DNA of 64,000 bases from Cristatella mucedo (lineage: Eukaryota > Bryozoa > Phylactolaemata > Cristatellidae), in contig WPIO01000050.1 in the NCBI GenBank assembly GCA_009760855.2, forward strand, positions 476,501 to 540,500, given 5' to 3'. Below, in pieces: positions 23,380-33,767 of this stretch. Under the pieces are notes generated by a model. It saw only the letters and a list, made by a program, of their open reading frames with translations, was not told where the DNA came from and made no database searches. Within the stretch, counting starts at the first letter, position 1. Every line of letters starts with the position of its first letter. Made by a program: the position numbers and the translations under genes.

Positions 23380-23761
23380 CTCACTTTACTCAATCCAACC
23401 GACAGCCACTGGCTCAGAGGAGGACGGGCCGGCACTTGCTAACAGACAATGCCGGATCGAAGTCAAGGTCTGTCTATTTCGCTGAGCTGATCCGGGGCGG
23501 TGATATCGAGAGTACGATGGTAGGCTACGTAGATGTACGGCTAGGTACGATGGAGCCAAGCCGTGGCGGGCCTTGTGGGTCAGTGTAAGAACCTTGCTCT
23601 GAATCCGTTGCTCAACCGGCATCCATCTTAGCTCTTTTAGCAAAGGAGACACGTGCTCGAACCTCTGGGACTTGAAGACTAGCCTTGCAGCCATATTCAT
23701 AGTCAGCTGCAGTGGCCTAATCGCTTTTTTGGTAGCCCAGCCAATAGGGAATTGCAATAAT
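23380..23761 (-). mobile_element. Family B LINE, 3' half of a split copy
   Basis: Minus frame 23386-23757 reads AAIRPLQLTMNMAARLVFKS-like Family B C-terminal sequence and HKARHGLAPSYLA. It starts exactly where the Family B piece at 27408-28500 stops, so both are one element interrupted by the 23762-27407 insertion. Confidence 0.85.
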
Positions 23762-23994
23762 TTTCTCGCCTCCTGACATAGAGCGCTCTAACGTGCGTTC
23801 TTGTTCGTTGCAGAATTCTTCCGAAAACCGAAGTTCTTGCGAACATCGTATACGAAAACGATACAGCTAAGACCTGTTTAAAGTTATTCTGATTGTTATT
23901 TGACCGTAACGCGTAAGAAATTACGTGCCTATGGACATCTAAACGCTTATCGCTTCGGGCTGCTGGGTCTCCCACGCAGGCGGCTGCCTTAGGT

Positions 23995-25188
23995 TTGCCG
24001 GCGGCTAGTAACCTGCTTGTTAGTTATGATCGTCAGCAGCTGTTATCGCTTCGTCATCGCATATCAAATGCATTCCTAGATATTAATGTTGTTGCTAAGA
24101 TTCATGAACTATGCATTAACAAAAGAAAAGCACCCGTAGCCACCGAGGTGGCCGGAACCGCCAGCTCAGACGCCGCTCGTTTGGCGGAACCTGCAAGCTG
24201 AGTACCAGCTCGTTCGGTATTCCTAGCATTGTCTCGAACCGCTCAGAGCGCTCCCCCACATGCATCACTGTAAATTCCTCAAACTTAGTGGTCATCAAGC
24301 CTGTTGTAACCCCATCGGCCAGACTTAACGCTTGCCTTTGGAATCCTCCCTCAATGTGCAATAAACCTCTAGTAATAAGCGACCTCATTTCTGAAAATGG
24401 TATCGACCTGCTCGCCCTAACTGAAACTTGGCTGAAATCGATAAAATGTCCGACAATTAAAGACGCAACTCCATCTGGTTTCTCGTTCTTTCACACCGCT
24501 AGATCGATCAAAAATGGAGGTGGAGTTGCTATTGTCGTGCGCTCGAAATTCAACTTCAAGCCATTTGCGGTACCCTCGAAGCAGTCTTTTGAATCAATTG
24601 TCTTGGTCTCAGCCGAAAACAAGCTACCGATAGTGGCAGTAGTCTATCGCCCACCAGGTAACAAATCCTCTTTTATCTCAGATTTCGATTCTGTGTGCAA
24701 GAAATCAATCCTTCCTCGTAATGGGTGATTTCAACGTTCACTTTGATAACTTATCTGACGCTTTCAGCACCGAATTTCGTGCATTGACTGACTCATTGTC
24801 ACTTGTGGCTCATGTGCATGGCCCTACCCACATCAAGGGTCACACACTCGACCAGATTTTCTCATACAACTGCACTTTGTCATCACCAATTATTACCAAA
24901 TCCTGCTTATCTGACCACATGCAGATCTCATTCAATCTACAGTGTGTGCCCACATCCTCCTCTGAAATAAACTGTGACTCGCGAAACCTCAAGACCCTTG
25001 ACATCGATGCTGTCCGTGCGAGAATATCTGCTTCACCTCTGCTGCTCAATCCTCCCTCCGATCTGTCATCATTGGTAGATAGCTTTAACACGACACTAGC
25101 TGACACGCTAGACGAGTTTGCCCCTCTGACAAAGCGCACTGTGCGGGGCCCCCCGCCCAGACGGCCTATGGTTTACCACAGACAATAA
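23995..25188 (+). pseudogene. Family A LINE ORF2 N-terminus and AP-like endonuclease (frameshifted)
   Basis: Starts with a stretch reading RQQLLSLRHRISNAF, typical of CR1/L2 ORF2 N-termini. A one-base slip in the A-run near 24120-24128 moves the frame, and a second break lies near 24715. Endonuclease landmarks remain: DLLALTETWL at about 24402-24431, GGGVAIVVRS, VVYRPPGN, GDFNVHFD at about 24724-24747 and CLSDHMQISF near 24903-24935. The domain nicks target DNA to prime reverse transcription. A stop at 25186-25188 separates it from the RT part. Confidence 0.85.
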
Positions 25189-25342
25189 ACTAGCCAAGTC
25201 TACTAAACGAAAGCTTGAAAAAGCATACAAAAGATCCGGACTAACTGCCCATCGACAGGCATATGAAGACTACTGTAGGTCGTACCAATCGATCTTAGCA
25301 AAGGCCAAGTCTAGCTTTTATAAAAACATTGTTGAATCAAAG

Positions 25343-25915
25343 ATGCACAATCCAAAAATGCTGATGTCGACAATAAACCATCTCCTCAACCGTTCCCAGA
25401 TTAGCTCCTTACCTGATGATCCTAATGATGATCTAGCCGATCGCTTCTCTCGATTCTTTGTGCAGAAGATAGACAAGATCAGGGAATCCATCCCTGCGAT
25501 GACAACCTCCCCACTAGAATGCTGTTCCTCGGTTTGTGGCTGCACCTCAATGTCTGCATTTAAGCAGGTCACTAGTGATCTAGTCCTAAAGTTCGTATCT
25601 CAATCAAAGAAGACAACAAGTCCTCTGGACCCTATTCCCACTGTCCTGCTCCTACGTTGTATTGATTTACTGCTGCCATGCATAACTAACATAATTAATA
25701 TGTCATTAGCCTCAGGTCATGTCCCAGCACCTTTCAAAAAAGCTGTAGTCAGGCCACTTCTCAAGAAAGCTATACTTGACCAAGAGAACTTGAGCAACTA
25801 CCGCCCAGTTTCCCTTCTACCATTCCTATCAAAGACACTCGAACGGGTCGTGGCGGACCAGCTGAACTCGTATATCGAAACCTCACACCTTGCTAGTAAG
25901 TTCCAGTCTGGCTTT
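25343..25915 (+). pseudogene. Family A LINE ORF2 linker and start of RT, cut at the inversion breakpoint
   Basis: Sense frame with QISSLPDDPNDDLADRFSRF, TSPLDPIPTVLLLRCI and [17 protein letters not shown]. Real homology ends at FQSGF; the following isoleucines come from the AT tail of the inverted segment. Confidence 0.9.
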
Positions 25916-26142
25916 ATAATAATAATAATAATTCACTTGATAAAGCGCCCTCAAATAACTCAATCTCTCTCTAGACGCTTTACATTTGCTGTAAAGTGAA
26001 ATGCAATTGAATGGTAAGTAAAATCATGCTTGATAAGCAACATGAATAGCATGGTTAGGGGTGACATGCACAGGGTCAGCATGCAAATGTGGTTAGTGGC
26101 AGCATGCACAGTGTCAGCACGCATAAGCACATCAAAGACGAA

Positions 26143-27345
26143 TCACAGGGACCCACTAAATGCTGTCCTAAATAGGTGTGTTTTTAGGTTCTTTTTAAAT
26201 GTGGTCAAGTCAGGGGATGTTTTGACGCAGGTCGGGAGGGAGTTCCAGGCTTTGGAAGCATATGAACTAAATGCACGTTCTCCAAAGGATTTAAGGTTTG
26301 TATGAGGTATTTCTAGACTGTTTGATTCCGAGAAGCGGGTGGTACGGTGCTTGGCCTGATGGGGGAGTATGTCGGAGAGATAAGCTGGAGCCATAGAATG
26401 AAGGAACCTAAAAGTGAGTGACAAAACCTTGAAGTCAATCCGTTGCTTGACTGCCAGCCAGTGCAGGTCGGCGAGAAGTGGAATAATGTGGCAATTGCGA
26501 CGCTCACGACTGTCAAGCCTAGCTGCAGAGTTTTGCACCAGCTGCAATTGCCTGATCGCACATGCTGGTAGGCCAGTAAGCAGTGAGTTGCAGAAGTCGA
26601 GACGGGATGTCACGAATGCATGGAACAACTTGGACGTGGTTTCTTTATCTAAACAAGCCCGAATTTTAGCAATGTTATGAAGCTGAAAATAGGCTGATTT
26701 GACTGTGGAGCTGATATGGTCGTCTAACGAGAGGTTGCTTTGGAATATGACACCTAGATTTCGAGCTGATTCAACTGGAGATATGCTGGCAGAGCCAATT
26801 TTGAGAGTCAGCCTTTCCAATCTCTGGATCACACTGGGTTTTCCCATAACTAGTAAGTTAGTTTTATCATCGTTAAGTTTTAGAAAATTCGCTGCCATCC
26901 ATGTGCGGATGTCATCAATGCATGCAGCTAGTGAGTTTAGAGAATTTGAGGTGCTCGAAGGCTGGGAGGGATCAAAGCAAAGGTACAACTGAGTGTCATC
27001 CGCATAGAAGTGAAAGCCTAGATTGTGCTTGGCAATCACATCAGCAAGAGGGAGAGTATAAACCGTGAAACGAACCGGACCTAGCACTGAGCCTTGAGGT
27101 ACTCCATATTTCAGAGGTACTTCAGATGATCTTTATCCATTCACGTCAATACTCTGGAGTCTCCCACTGAGATAGGACCTGAACCACTGCAGAGCAGTGC
27201 CAGTGATGCCCAGGCGAGATGAGAGGCGCTCTAGAAGAACTTTGTGATCGATGGTATCAAAAGCTGCCGAAAGATCAAGCAAAACAAGCAGAGACACTCC
27301 ACCCATGTCCGCATTCCTAAGTAGGTCGTTGTATACCCGAAGCAA
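26143..27345 (-). pseudogene. Family A LINE ORF2, RT core to C-terminus in the inverted segment
   Basis: Minus-strand frames 27133-27345 ([19 protein letters not shown], motif A) and 26143-27087 (314 codons, with [27 protein letters not shown] and the RLDFCNSLL block). A frameshift near 27090-27130 separates them. It ends at the C-terminus matching 63250-63313. Confidence 0.9.
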
Positions 27346-27407
27346 TGCTGACTCTGTGGAGTGATTAGCTCTAAAGCATCGGTTTTATTATTATAATCAT
27401 TATTATT

Positions 27408-28500
27408 ATAATCAAGCCGAGACAGAACTAAGGAGCTGGTTAAATTCTTTGCAAGCCACTGTGGAAGACAGCTCCTAATCTTGAATAGGGATCGGATGTG
27501 ATGGCTAGCTGCAGAAGCAGTCTTCTGAATGAAGCTTTTAAAATTGAGGCAGCTGTCGAATACGACACTTAAATTTCGAGCACGTGGTGGTGGTCGCACA
27601 ATAGCATCACCTATTAGAACAGCAAAGCCTTTTAATCCAGCCACACGCTTAGAATGTCCTATGAGCAGTAGTTCGTTTTTATCGTCTTTTAATTTCGTGA
27701 AGTTTTTCGACATCCAGGATCGAATATCGGCAAGGCAAGCATTTAATTTATCAGTTGCCGGAGCATATTCCGATGGTTAGAATCACAAATACAGCTGAGT
27801 ATCGTCAGCATAAAAGTGATATCCTATTCCATGGGCCTTATTCACTTTTTCCAGAGGTTGTGTATAAATGGAGGACAGCAAGGGACCAAGTACAGACCCT
27901 TGAGGGACTCCACAGGTGACCTTTCTCGTGTGTGAGACCTGACCCGAACATGACACGGATTGAACAAGACCAGACAAGTTTCGATTTAAACCACACTAGT
28001 GCTTCATCTGACAGACCTATCGTTGTTCTCAACCGTTCAAGCAGAACATCGTGATCAATGATGTCGAAGGCTGCAGACAGATCTAGCAGAGCTAGGGCAG
28101 TGACATTCCCGTCGTCGTTGCTACGTAGAATGTCATTGTTAACACGGAGGAGAGCAGTTTCAGTGGAGTGCTGCCTCTTGAATCCTGATTGAAATGCTTC
28201 TGACATTTCATTCTTTTTAATATGTTCAACCAGCTGCTTAGCAACAATGTTTTTAAGAATCTTTGACAAGAAAGGAAGAAGGGAAACAGGGCGATAGTTT
28301 GCAAGGACCTCTGTGTCTAATCCAGGCTTTTTAAGTATGGGTCTAACGATTGCCGATTTGAAGGAGCTTGGGACGACCCTTTTTTCCTAAAGAAGTATTA
28401 AAAATCTTTGTTATGGCAGGGCTAAGTTGGACTGCCAGTGAAGACCACAGAGATGAAGGTATAGGGCCTTCAGGAGACGAGCTCGTTTTTGCTTGACACA
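27408..28500 (-). mobile_element. Family B LINE, 5' part of the split copy
   Basis: Minus strand carries the ORF2 linker, [13 protein letters not shown]-like RT start, 27838-28269 (-) with [20 protein letters not shown] and [15 protein letters not shown], a YADDTQLY box near 27783-27820 and NELLLIGHSKRVAGLKGF. It breaks at 27408 in the block encoding LSRLDY, whose continuation lies at 23761. At least one frameshift. Confidence 0.88.
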
Positions 28501-28801
28501 TTGACATCCGCGTCACCGGAAGCCGGCTGCATGTGCTTTAAAAGGACGGGCCCGCCGACGAACGTCGGCGGTGGGTTCAATCGAGTCTGCGACTTTTAAA
28601 GGCGGCAGGAGGCGGCAGGAGGCGCTTAATGATCGACTTCCGGTGTGACCGATGGCTACACTCAGAGGAGAAAAGAAGAAGCCGCAAGGCCACGGAAGTC
28701 TCCAAGCCTCCGAGGACGAGGCGAGAGCAGTCGAGCGGCCGGCCTCTGCGGACGAGAAGGAGGAGGAGGAAGGTGTGCGGACGTACCGCGGCAAGCTTTC
28801 G
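28501..28801. other. Unassigned GC-rich sequence
   Basis: Contains a short GGCGGCAGGA duplication (about 28600-28620) and Arg-rich compositional frames. Confidence 0.35.
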
Positions 28802-29009
28802 GTGCAGGAAAGTGGTTTTCAACCTTCCTAATGCCGCGATCCTTTAATACAGGTCCTCGTGTTGTGGCGACCCGCAACCGTAGGATTGGCGTGTGCGAAA
28901 CGTGGAAATGCGCGGCTTCCGAAGGCGACCTTAGGCGACGCCTGCGAAAGGGTCGCACGATTCCCAAACGGGTCGCACGACCCGCAGGTCGAGAACCGCT
29001 GGCGCAGGA
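28802..29009. mobile_element. hAT/SPIN-like MITE with 8-bp target-site duplication
   Basis: Left end AGTGGTTTTCAACC (28811-28824) and right end GGTCGAGAACCGCTG (28987-29001) are inverted repeats of the hAT/SPIN type (CAG..GGTTCTCAACC from memory). The flanks are GTGCAGGA (28802-28809) and GCGCAGGA (29002-29009), 7 of 8 matching, as expected for hAT 8-bp duplications. The interior has TTAGGCGACGCCTGCGAAAG and TTGTGGCGACC. About 192 bp, no coding capacity, so it needs a transposase in trans. CpG-rich, unlike typical SPIN copies. Confidence 0.8.
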
Positions 29010-29960
29010 ACTCTTGACCGCGCGTCGCGACCCGCGGTTCCGCTGGAGGAGCGGCGCGTGGTTTATGCGCTGCGGCGCTGCGCCGCCACGCCCGCCCCGC
29101 CCCGAGCGCTGGCTGGCGTCGCTCTCTGTGCGCGCCCGCGGCGTCGCGGCGCCTTTGCGGAGTGCCGAGCCTGGGCAAACCGCCCGGATGCTGCGGAATT
29201 TGGCGCGTCAATGCGGCCTTTCATGTCGCTCTTCCGTTTCCATTATCCGCGACCGCGGTCAGCTGTCGCGTCGCTCCGCTCCCGCGAGCTCCTAATCGCT
29301 CCATCGAGCGCCCGCCGCTGTCTGCCGCGCCCGTGAAGCTGCCCGAAACCGGACTTCCTCCCCGCGCTCCAGACGGAGGCGATCGACGCCGCCAGCTGCT
29401 GCCAAGCTCCGGCCAACCGAGCGGTCGCGTCCGCGGGACGCAGCCGCTCGGGCAGCTCGACGCGATCTGAGCGGCGGACCGGGGGCGGATGCTCGCCCCG
29501 CCCCCCCCCGTAGGATTCCGAGACGGAGCAGCCGCTCCGCCGCCGACGGCAGATCGCGACGGCCCAGTCGACCGCAATCGGCTACTTCCGCTTCACGGCC
29601 GTACCTTGTGGCCGCCGCTTCACTTGCGCAGAATTTGGCTTGGCGGGAGGCGGCTGCTACGACCATTGGTGGGGCTGCTGGGCGACCGCTGCCGATAAAT
29701 CCCACAGTACCCTTCGCGAAGCCGTGCTGCGTTGCTGCCGCTAGGCCTCGGCGATTATTGGTCCCGGCATTCCTTCTCCAGCGCCTGTCGCTCAAGTGCG
29801 AACTCGTGCGCACGTTCTCGCGAACAAGTTCTAGTGCAGTCGTGCCCGAGCGCGTGCGCGGCGGCAGCGAAGCGCGTCAGCCATGCAAGTCTGGGGTCGC
29901 GGACGGAGCAAATGCTGTCGGGAGCAAGGGGGAGGGAGGGTGCTTCGGGGTGACTTGAAA
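29010..29960. other. CpG-rich region, no gene assigned
   Basis: Very GC- and CpG-rich with long compositional frames on both strands (for example 29292-29813 -). CpG-island-like. A promoter is possible but no conserved protein is seen. Confidence 0.4.
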
Positions 29961-29976
29961 TACCGGCGCCTCGGCG

Positions 29977-30042
29977 AATGTACTGACGTCAGTCGGCAAA
30001 GAGGTAGAAATAGAGAAATGTACTGACGTCAGTCGGCAGAGA
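29977..30042. promoter_or_regulatory. Tandem CRE palindromes in a 40-bp-spaced direct repeat
   Basis: AATGTACTGACGTCAGTCGG occurs at 29977 and 30017, each with a perfect TGACGTCA (29984-29991 and 30024-30031), the CREB/ATF consensus. It sits at the edge of CpG-rich DNA. Confidence 0.55.
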
Positions 30043-30164
30043 GGCTCGCACTTTGGCTAAGCTCGCACTCAGAGCGCGGTTTTCGTAGCGTTTGAGGTTG
30101 GTATGACGACAGCCAAGCGACCAGAGTCCGGTGAGCAGGCGGTGCGAGGGCAGCAAAAGTGTAT

Positions 30165-30330
30165 GTAGCAGCGCTGGTCTGGCCCACTGAATAAGGTACT
30201 CATCGGACCAAGGTCAAGGTGAATCTATTTGATGGCCGAGGTCGAGGACTCGAGTCCCGTAGCATACGTGACGCGCCTAAATAGAGACTAAGTTCCCTTA
30301 GGACGCTATACGAATGAAATGTATTATTGA
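30165..30330 (+). mobile_element. SINE-B with LINE-type tail
   Basis: Head with GAATAAGGTACTCATCGGAC and box B-like GGACTCGAGTCCC, then ACGCGCCTAAATAGAGACTA, the hairpin tail, and ATTATTGAATT AT-rich end. Confidence 0.75.
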
Positions 30331-30652
30331 ATTCATGATATCAAATTTATTTATATAAAAATAAACGAACATATATTTATTTGTATACATTATTTATTAA
30401 TGAATTTATTTATTTTTTATATTCGACTATAATATTGAATTATAGCTCACGTAGGTTATCAGGAGAAATGTACAAGTGTCAGATTTGAAATTAACAAGCT
30501 GCGGCGTGAACCGGGCGGTTTTGATCATACTACCAACTCGAACGGTGCAAAAAAGAGCAAGTCTTTTTCAAGCCAATAGCTTGCTGATTAAAAGTTACAC
30601 GAGCGGCGTATTGGCATAATCTTTACAGTGAGCCTTATTCTTACGGTCTTGT

Positions 30653-30699
<47 letters not shown>

Positions 30700-31080
30700 T
30701 CTCTCCCTCTCTGTCTCTCGCTAGCTTTCATTATGTCTTGAGGGTTCCTCCGCAAACGCGAAAGCCGGAAAAATGTCGGTTTTCTGCTTGAGTAAAAACT
30801 ACCGCCTGAGTTAGTGCTTCTGGTTTCGCGGCCACCTCGCTCTGCACCTTCGGTCGCGAGGTGCCTGCGCTGCTCTCCAGAGGCGTAGTGAGCGATCTTT
30901 TGACGACCAGGGACAAAGCTACAAATGGGCGCCCCTCCCCTTGTAAACAATTGCTGCAAAATAGCTCCACCGCGGAAAAAATGATATACAAACGTGCGCT
31001 AGCAGGCATATCAAATTGAGAGAGTTTTACTAACTGTAGTAAAGGTAAAAGATAGCTGTCGCAGTTTTAATTTAGGTCAA
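30331..31080. other. AT-rich then unassigned; contains (TC)n at 30650-30715
   Basis: 30335-30440 is AT-rich (ATTTATTTAT words). 30650-30715 is a (TC)n microsatellite. Otherwise no feature. Confidence 0.5.
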
Positions 31081-31084
31081 TATT

Positions 31085-32060
31085 TTCTGGCATTGAACTG
31101 GTCTATTACAATTTGTGAAATTCATTTGTTTCCAGAGTTTCTTTCTCAGCGCTTAACAAATCGGCGAGTCGATTTTGCGCTATTGATGGTCTCAGATCAG
31201 ACAGGATTATCTTCAGCTTGCCAAAGAAACATTCGCAACTGGCAACTGGTACAGCTATGGCGAGAAGAATCTGCAAGGCAGCTCTCCCATTGGGAAACGA
31301 ATCTTCTCCATAACTGACAATGAAAGACATGAGTTCCAGTGCTGTCTCTAGTGCCGATATGTGACGTGTGGCACGAAGCATTTCAAATTCACATATATCG
31401 TTGTGCAGCTCTGCTCTATCAACGACTGAAAAGTAAAGGCCTCAAAGATCTAGGCAATGCAGATGGATTTTGGTCTGGTCAAGTGTCTTCAAAAGTTTCT
31501 TAACTTTCAACTAGAAACCAACTTTTGCATCAAGATCTGTGAGCCTGGAAAACCTAGTTGTAATTTTTTTTTCGGAGACAGTCTGTGCTGTCCTTCATTA
31601 ATATTGAAATCTTATCCTCTGCTGTGAGACCAACATCTTTAAAAAGTTCTCTAGGAATCTGTGTCTTTCGACGGATTGGTCCTTCAACTGCAAACCCCAC
31701 AAGTCACATTTCCTTTTGGTATACAGTAGTTATCATTGACACAGGTCTTCTCGAAGTCTCGACAACACAATCTCAAGAGAGTGAAGGTCACAAGAGGCGT
31801 CTTTGAAGATAATCTTTGGATCCTGCAGTTTTTTCTGAACGCTGTCAATCTTCCTTAAGGTGCAGTACCAAAATGGTAAAAGCAAAAACAAAGTTAAAGT
31901 TAGAAATACAATGTAGGAGGTTGCCAGCTTCACTCGATTTTTCAAGCGTTTCACTCAGTGTTCTCAGACAGTTTCCCGAAAAGACATACAGTGCTATTCC
32001 GTCATCATTGAAAGCTTATACGGCCTCCATAATCGCACTCTGCCTTGTTGCATTGTAACG
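31085..32060 (-). pseudogene. hAT-family transposase relic (ZMYM1/Tip100-like, with hAT dimerisation domain)
   Basis: Minus frame 31106-31381 ends in the hAT C-terminal dimerisation domain: RAALQILLAIAVPVASCECF followed by FGKLKIILSDLRPSIAQNRL. Upstream, out of frame, lies DSVQKKLQDPKIIFKDASCD (31733-31954 -) and near 32055 ATRQSAIMEAVYAF, matching the TRWS-type block of these transposases. Several frameshifts. Belongs to the ZMYM1-like hAT group by my recognition. The second Cys in ASCECF stands where Arg is usual. Confidence 0.75.
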
Positions 32061-32400
32061 TTTGACAGGCCGGCCAGCAGCCTGGCCGCTCAGCATTGGC
32101 CTTAAGGGCGGTCAGCTGGGGTCACGACGACCAAAGTCGCAAGTCGCTGCGAAGGGGTGTGGCGAGCCTCCTGCATGAGTCATCGGCCATCGTCCCAGTC
32201 GTTGGGGTTGCTTCCCGTCCCATCCATCCCTGCTGCTGCTGACACGTGCTGCCCGCTCACGAGGACGCGCTCGCCGACTCGGGGCGAGGAGGAGGCTGCG
32301 ACATGCTTAAATCGGCGACGGAGCGAAGCGCTCGAGGCCAGTTCGAGCGGCAACAGACCGCGCTTTCCGGCAGCTACACCTCAGCCGCCTTGGCTAATGT
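32061..32400. other. Unassigned sequence
   Basis: No recognisable feature between the hAT relic and the 9-bp repeat. Confidence 0.35.
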
Positions 32401-32402
32401 AG

Positions 32403-32505
32403 CTCGTGCAGGAGCAGCAGCAGAGGCAGCAGCAGAGGCAGCAGAGGCAGCAGAGGCAGCAGAGGCAGCAGAGGCAGCAGAGGCAGCAGCAGAGGCAGAA
32501 GATGA
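32403..32505. repeat. 9-bp tandem repeat (GCAGAGGCA)
   Basis: About ten copies, encoding Ala-rich or Gln-rich runs depending on frame. Confidence 0.9.
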
Positions 32506-32678
32506 GGCGGGGAGCTGCCAGAACAGCCCAGCAGCTGCAGCGCGTGTGCCTAGTCGTGAGCACGAAGACGGTGCCAGAACACGGAGACCCTCCGATATCA
32601 TGCAAACCAGTGCCGCATGGTCGCAAAGAAATGTAAAGATCAAGAGCCATTTAGTGACAGCATCTGATTTATTATCCT

Positions 32679-32936
<258 letters not shown>

Positions 32937-32940
32937 GTAT

Positions 32941-32977
32941 GTAAGCGAGTACACAGGCAATGAACTCTACTATATAA

Positions 32978-33039
<62 letters not shown>

Positions 33040-33076
33040 TTATATAGTAGAGTTCATTGCCTGTGGACTCGCTTAC
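32941..33076. repeat. Palindrome: 40-bp inverted repeat around (TA)n
   Basis: Left arm 32941-32980 and right arm 33037-33076 are reverse complements with one mismatch in 40 (A/C at position 11). The 56-bp spacer is nearly pure (TA)n. The DNA or RNA would form a long hairpin. Confidence 0.95.
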
Positions 33077-33204
33077 CTGAGTCATATAAAAACTACACAT
33101 CTATTTCGCCCATCACTCCCAGAAGAACTGGACACCATATTGCTGTGTGACACCGAAGTGCCGCCGCGTATCGGACGGACTTTCTCGCTTTAATTAGGGG
33201 GATG

Positions 33205-33330
33205 TATAATTCATTTGCATTATGCCAGAAGATAGTTTCACTTTTATCCAGACAATTTACGTACGCTACAGGGCTCGAGGACACGGCCTTGCTCGGTAGA
33301 GGCAAGCACCTTACTTAACCTTGGGAAAAC
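33205..33330 (-). mobile_element. SINE-B fragment, tail lost
   Basis: Minus strand: TTAAGTAAGGTGCTTGCCTC, then GGCCGTGTCCTCGAGCCC (box B). The hairpin tail is largely missing. Confidence 0.55.
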
Positions 33331-33727
33331 GCACGCAGGCCGTTGCAGCATCCGGCAGCCGTCTTACCGACGATAGCTCGAATAGCAATCCAAGAGAGCA
33401 GGTATAAGTATAAGACGGCAGTCCAGCCGTTCACGATTCAGCAAGTGAGTGAAAGCATGAGTATTGGCATTAGTATTGAGGTATTGAGGTATTGAGAAGC
33501 AGCGAACGCATTCCCTGAGCTTTCTTCCTGCACAGTAACTAGAACTTGATGGATATTATCTGGGAGTCCGGAGCGAAGGCTGCTATCGATGAAAAAGGAT
33601 AGTCTGACAGGGTGAGAATTAATCGTCCAGTGATACGTGATCCTGCAGTGTGATCGTGCGAAATCGACCATAACTTATACTCACGTACTGCTGACGTGCT
33701 AGTTTCATCTAATCTGCACAAAGAATG

Positions 33728-33767
<40 letters not shown>

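Larger units (their letters stand above)
23762..27407 (+). mobile_element. Family A LINE inserted in Family B, with inverted 3' half
   Basis: A 3.65-kb insertion. 23762-25915 is sense: 5' region, ORF2 N-terminus, AP-endonuclease and the first RT segment, stopping in TCTGGCTTT. 25916-27377 is the rest of the same element, inverted: AT tail and hairpin first, C-terminus next, ending at the reverse complement of GCTTTAGAGC. The two parts meet at the same element position within about 5 bp. Then follows an outer AT-rich tail (27378-27407). Target DNA ATAAT occurs at both borders (23757-23761 and 27408-27412). This is the most complete Family A copy here, but frameshifted. Confidence 0.85.

Noticed and set aside
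23762-27407. Twin-priming inversion
   Set aside because: Twin priming puts the two 5' portions in the middle and the tail outside. Here the tail of the inverted part is internal, so a different event is needed.
28810-29001. Mammalian contamination because of similarity to rodent SPIN-type elements
   Set aside because: The copy has a local target duplication and shares a special core with a second decayed copy at 15228, so it belongs to this genome.
32941-32946. GTAAGC at the palindrome's ends as splice donors
   Set aside because: A chance match; no open exon lies beside either arm.
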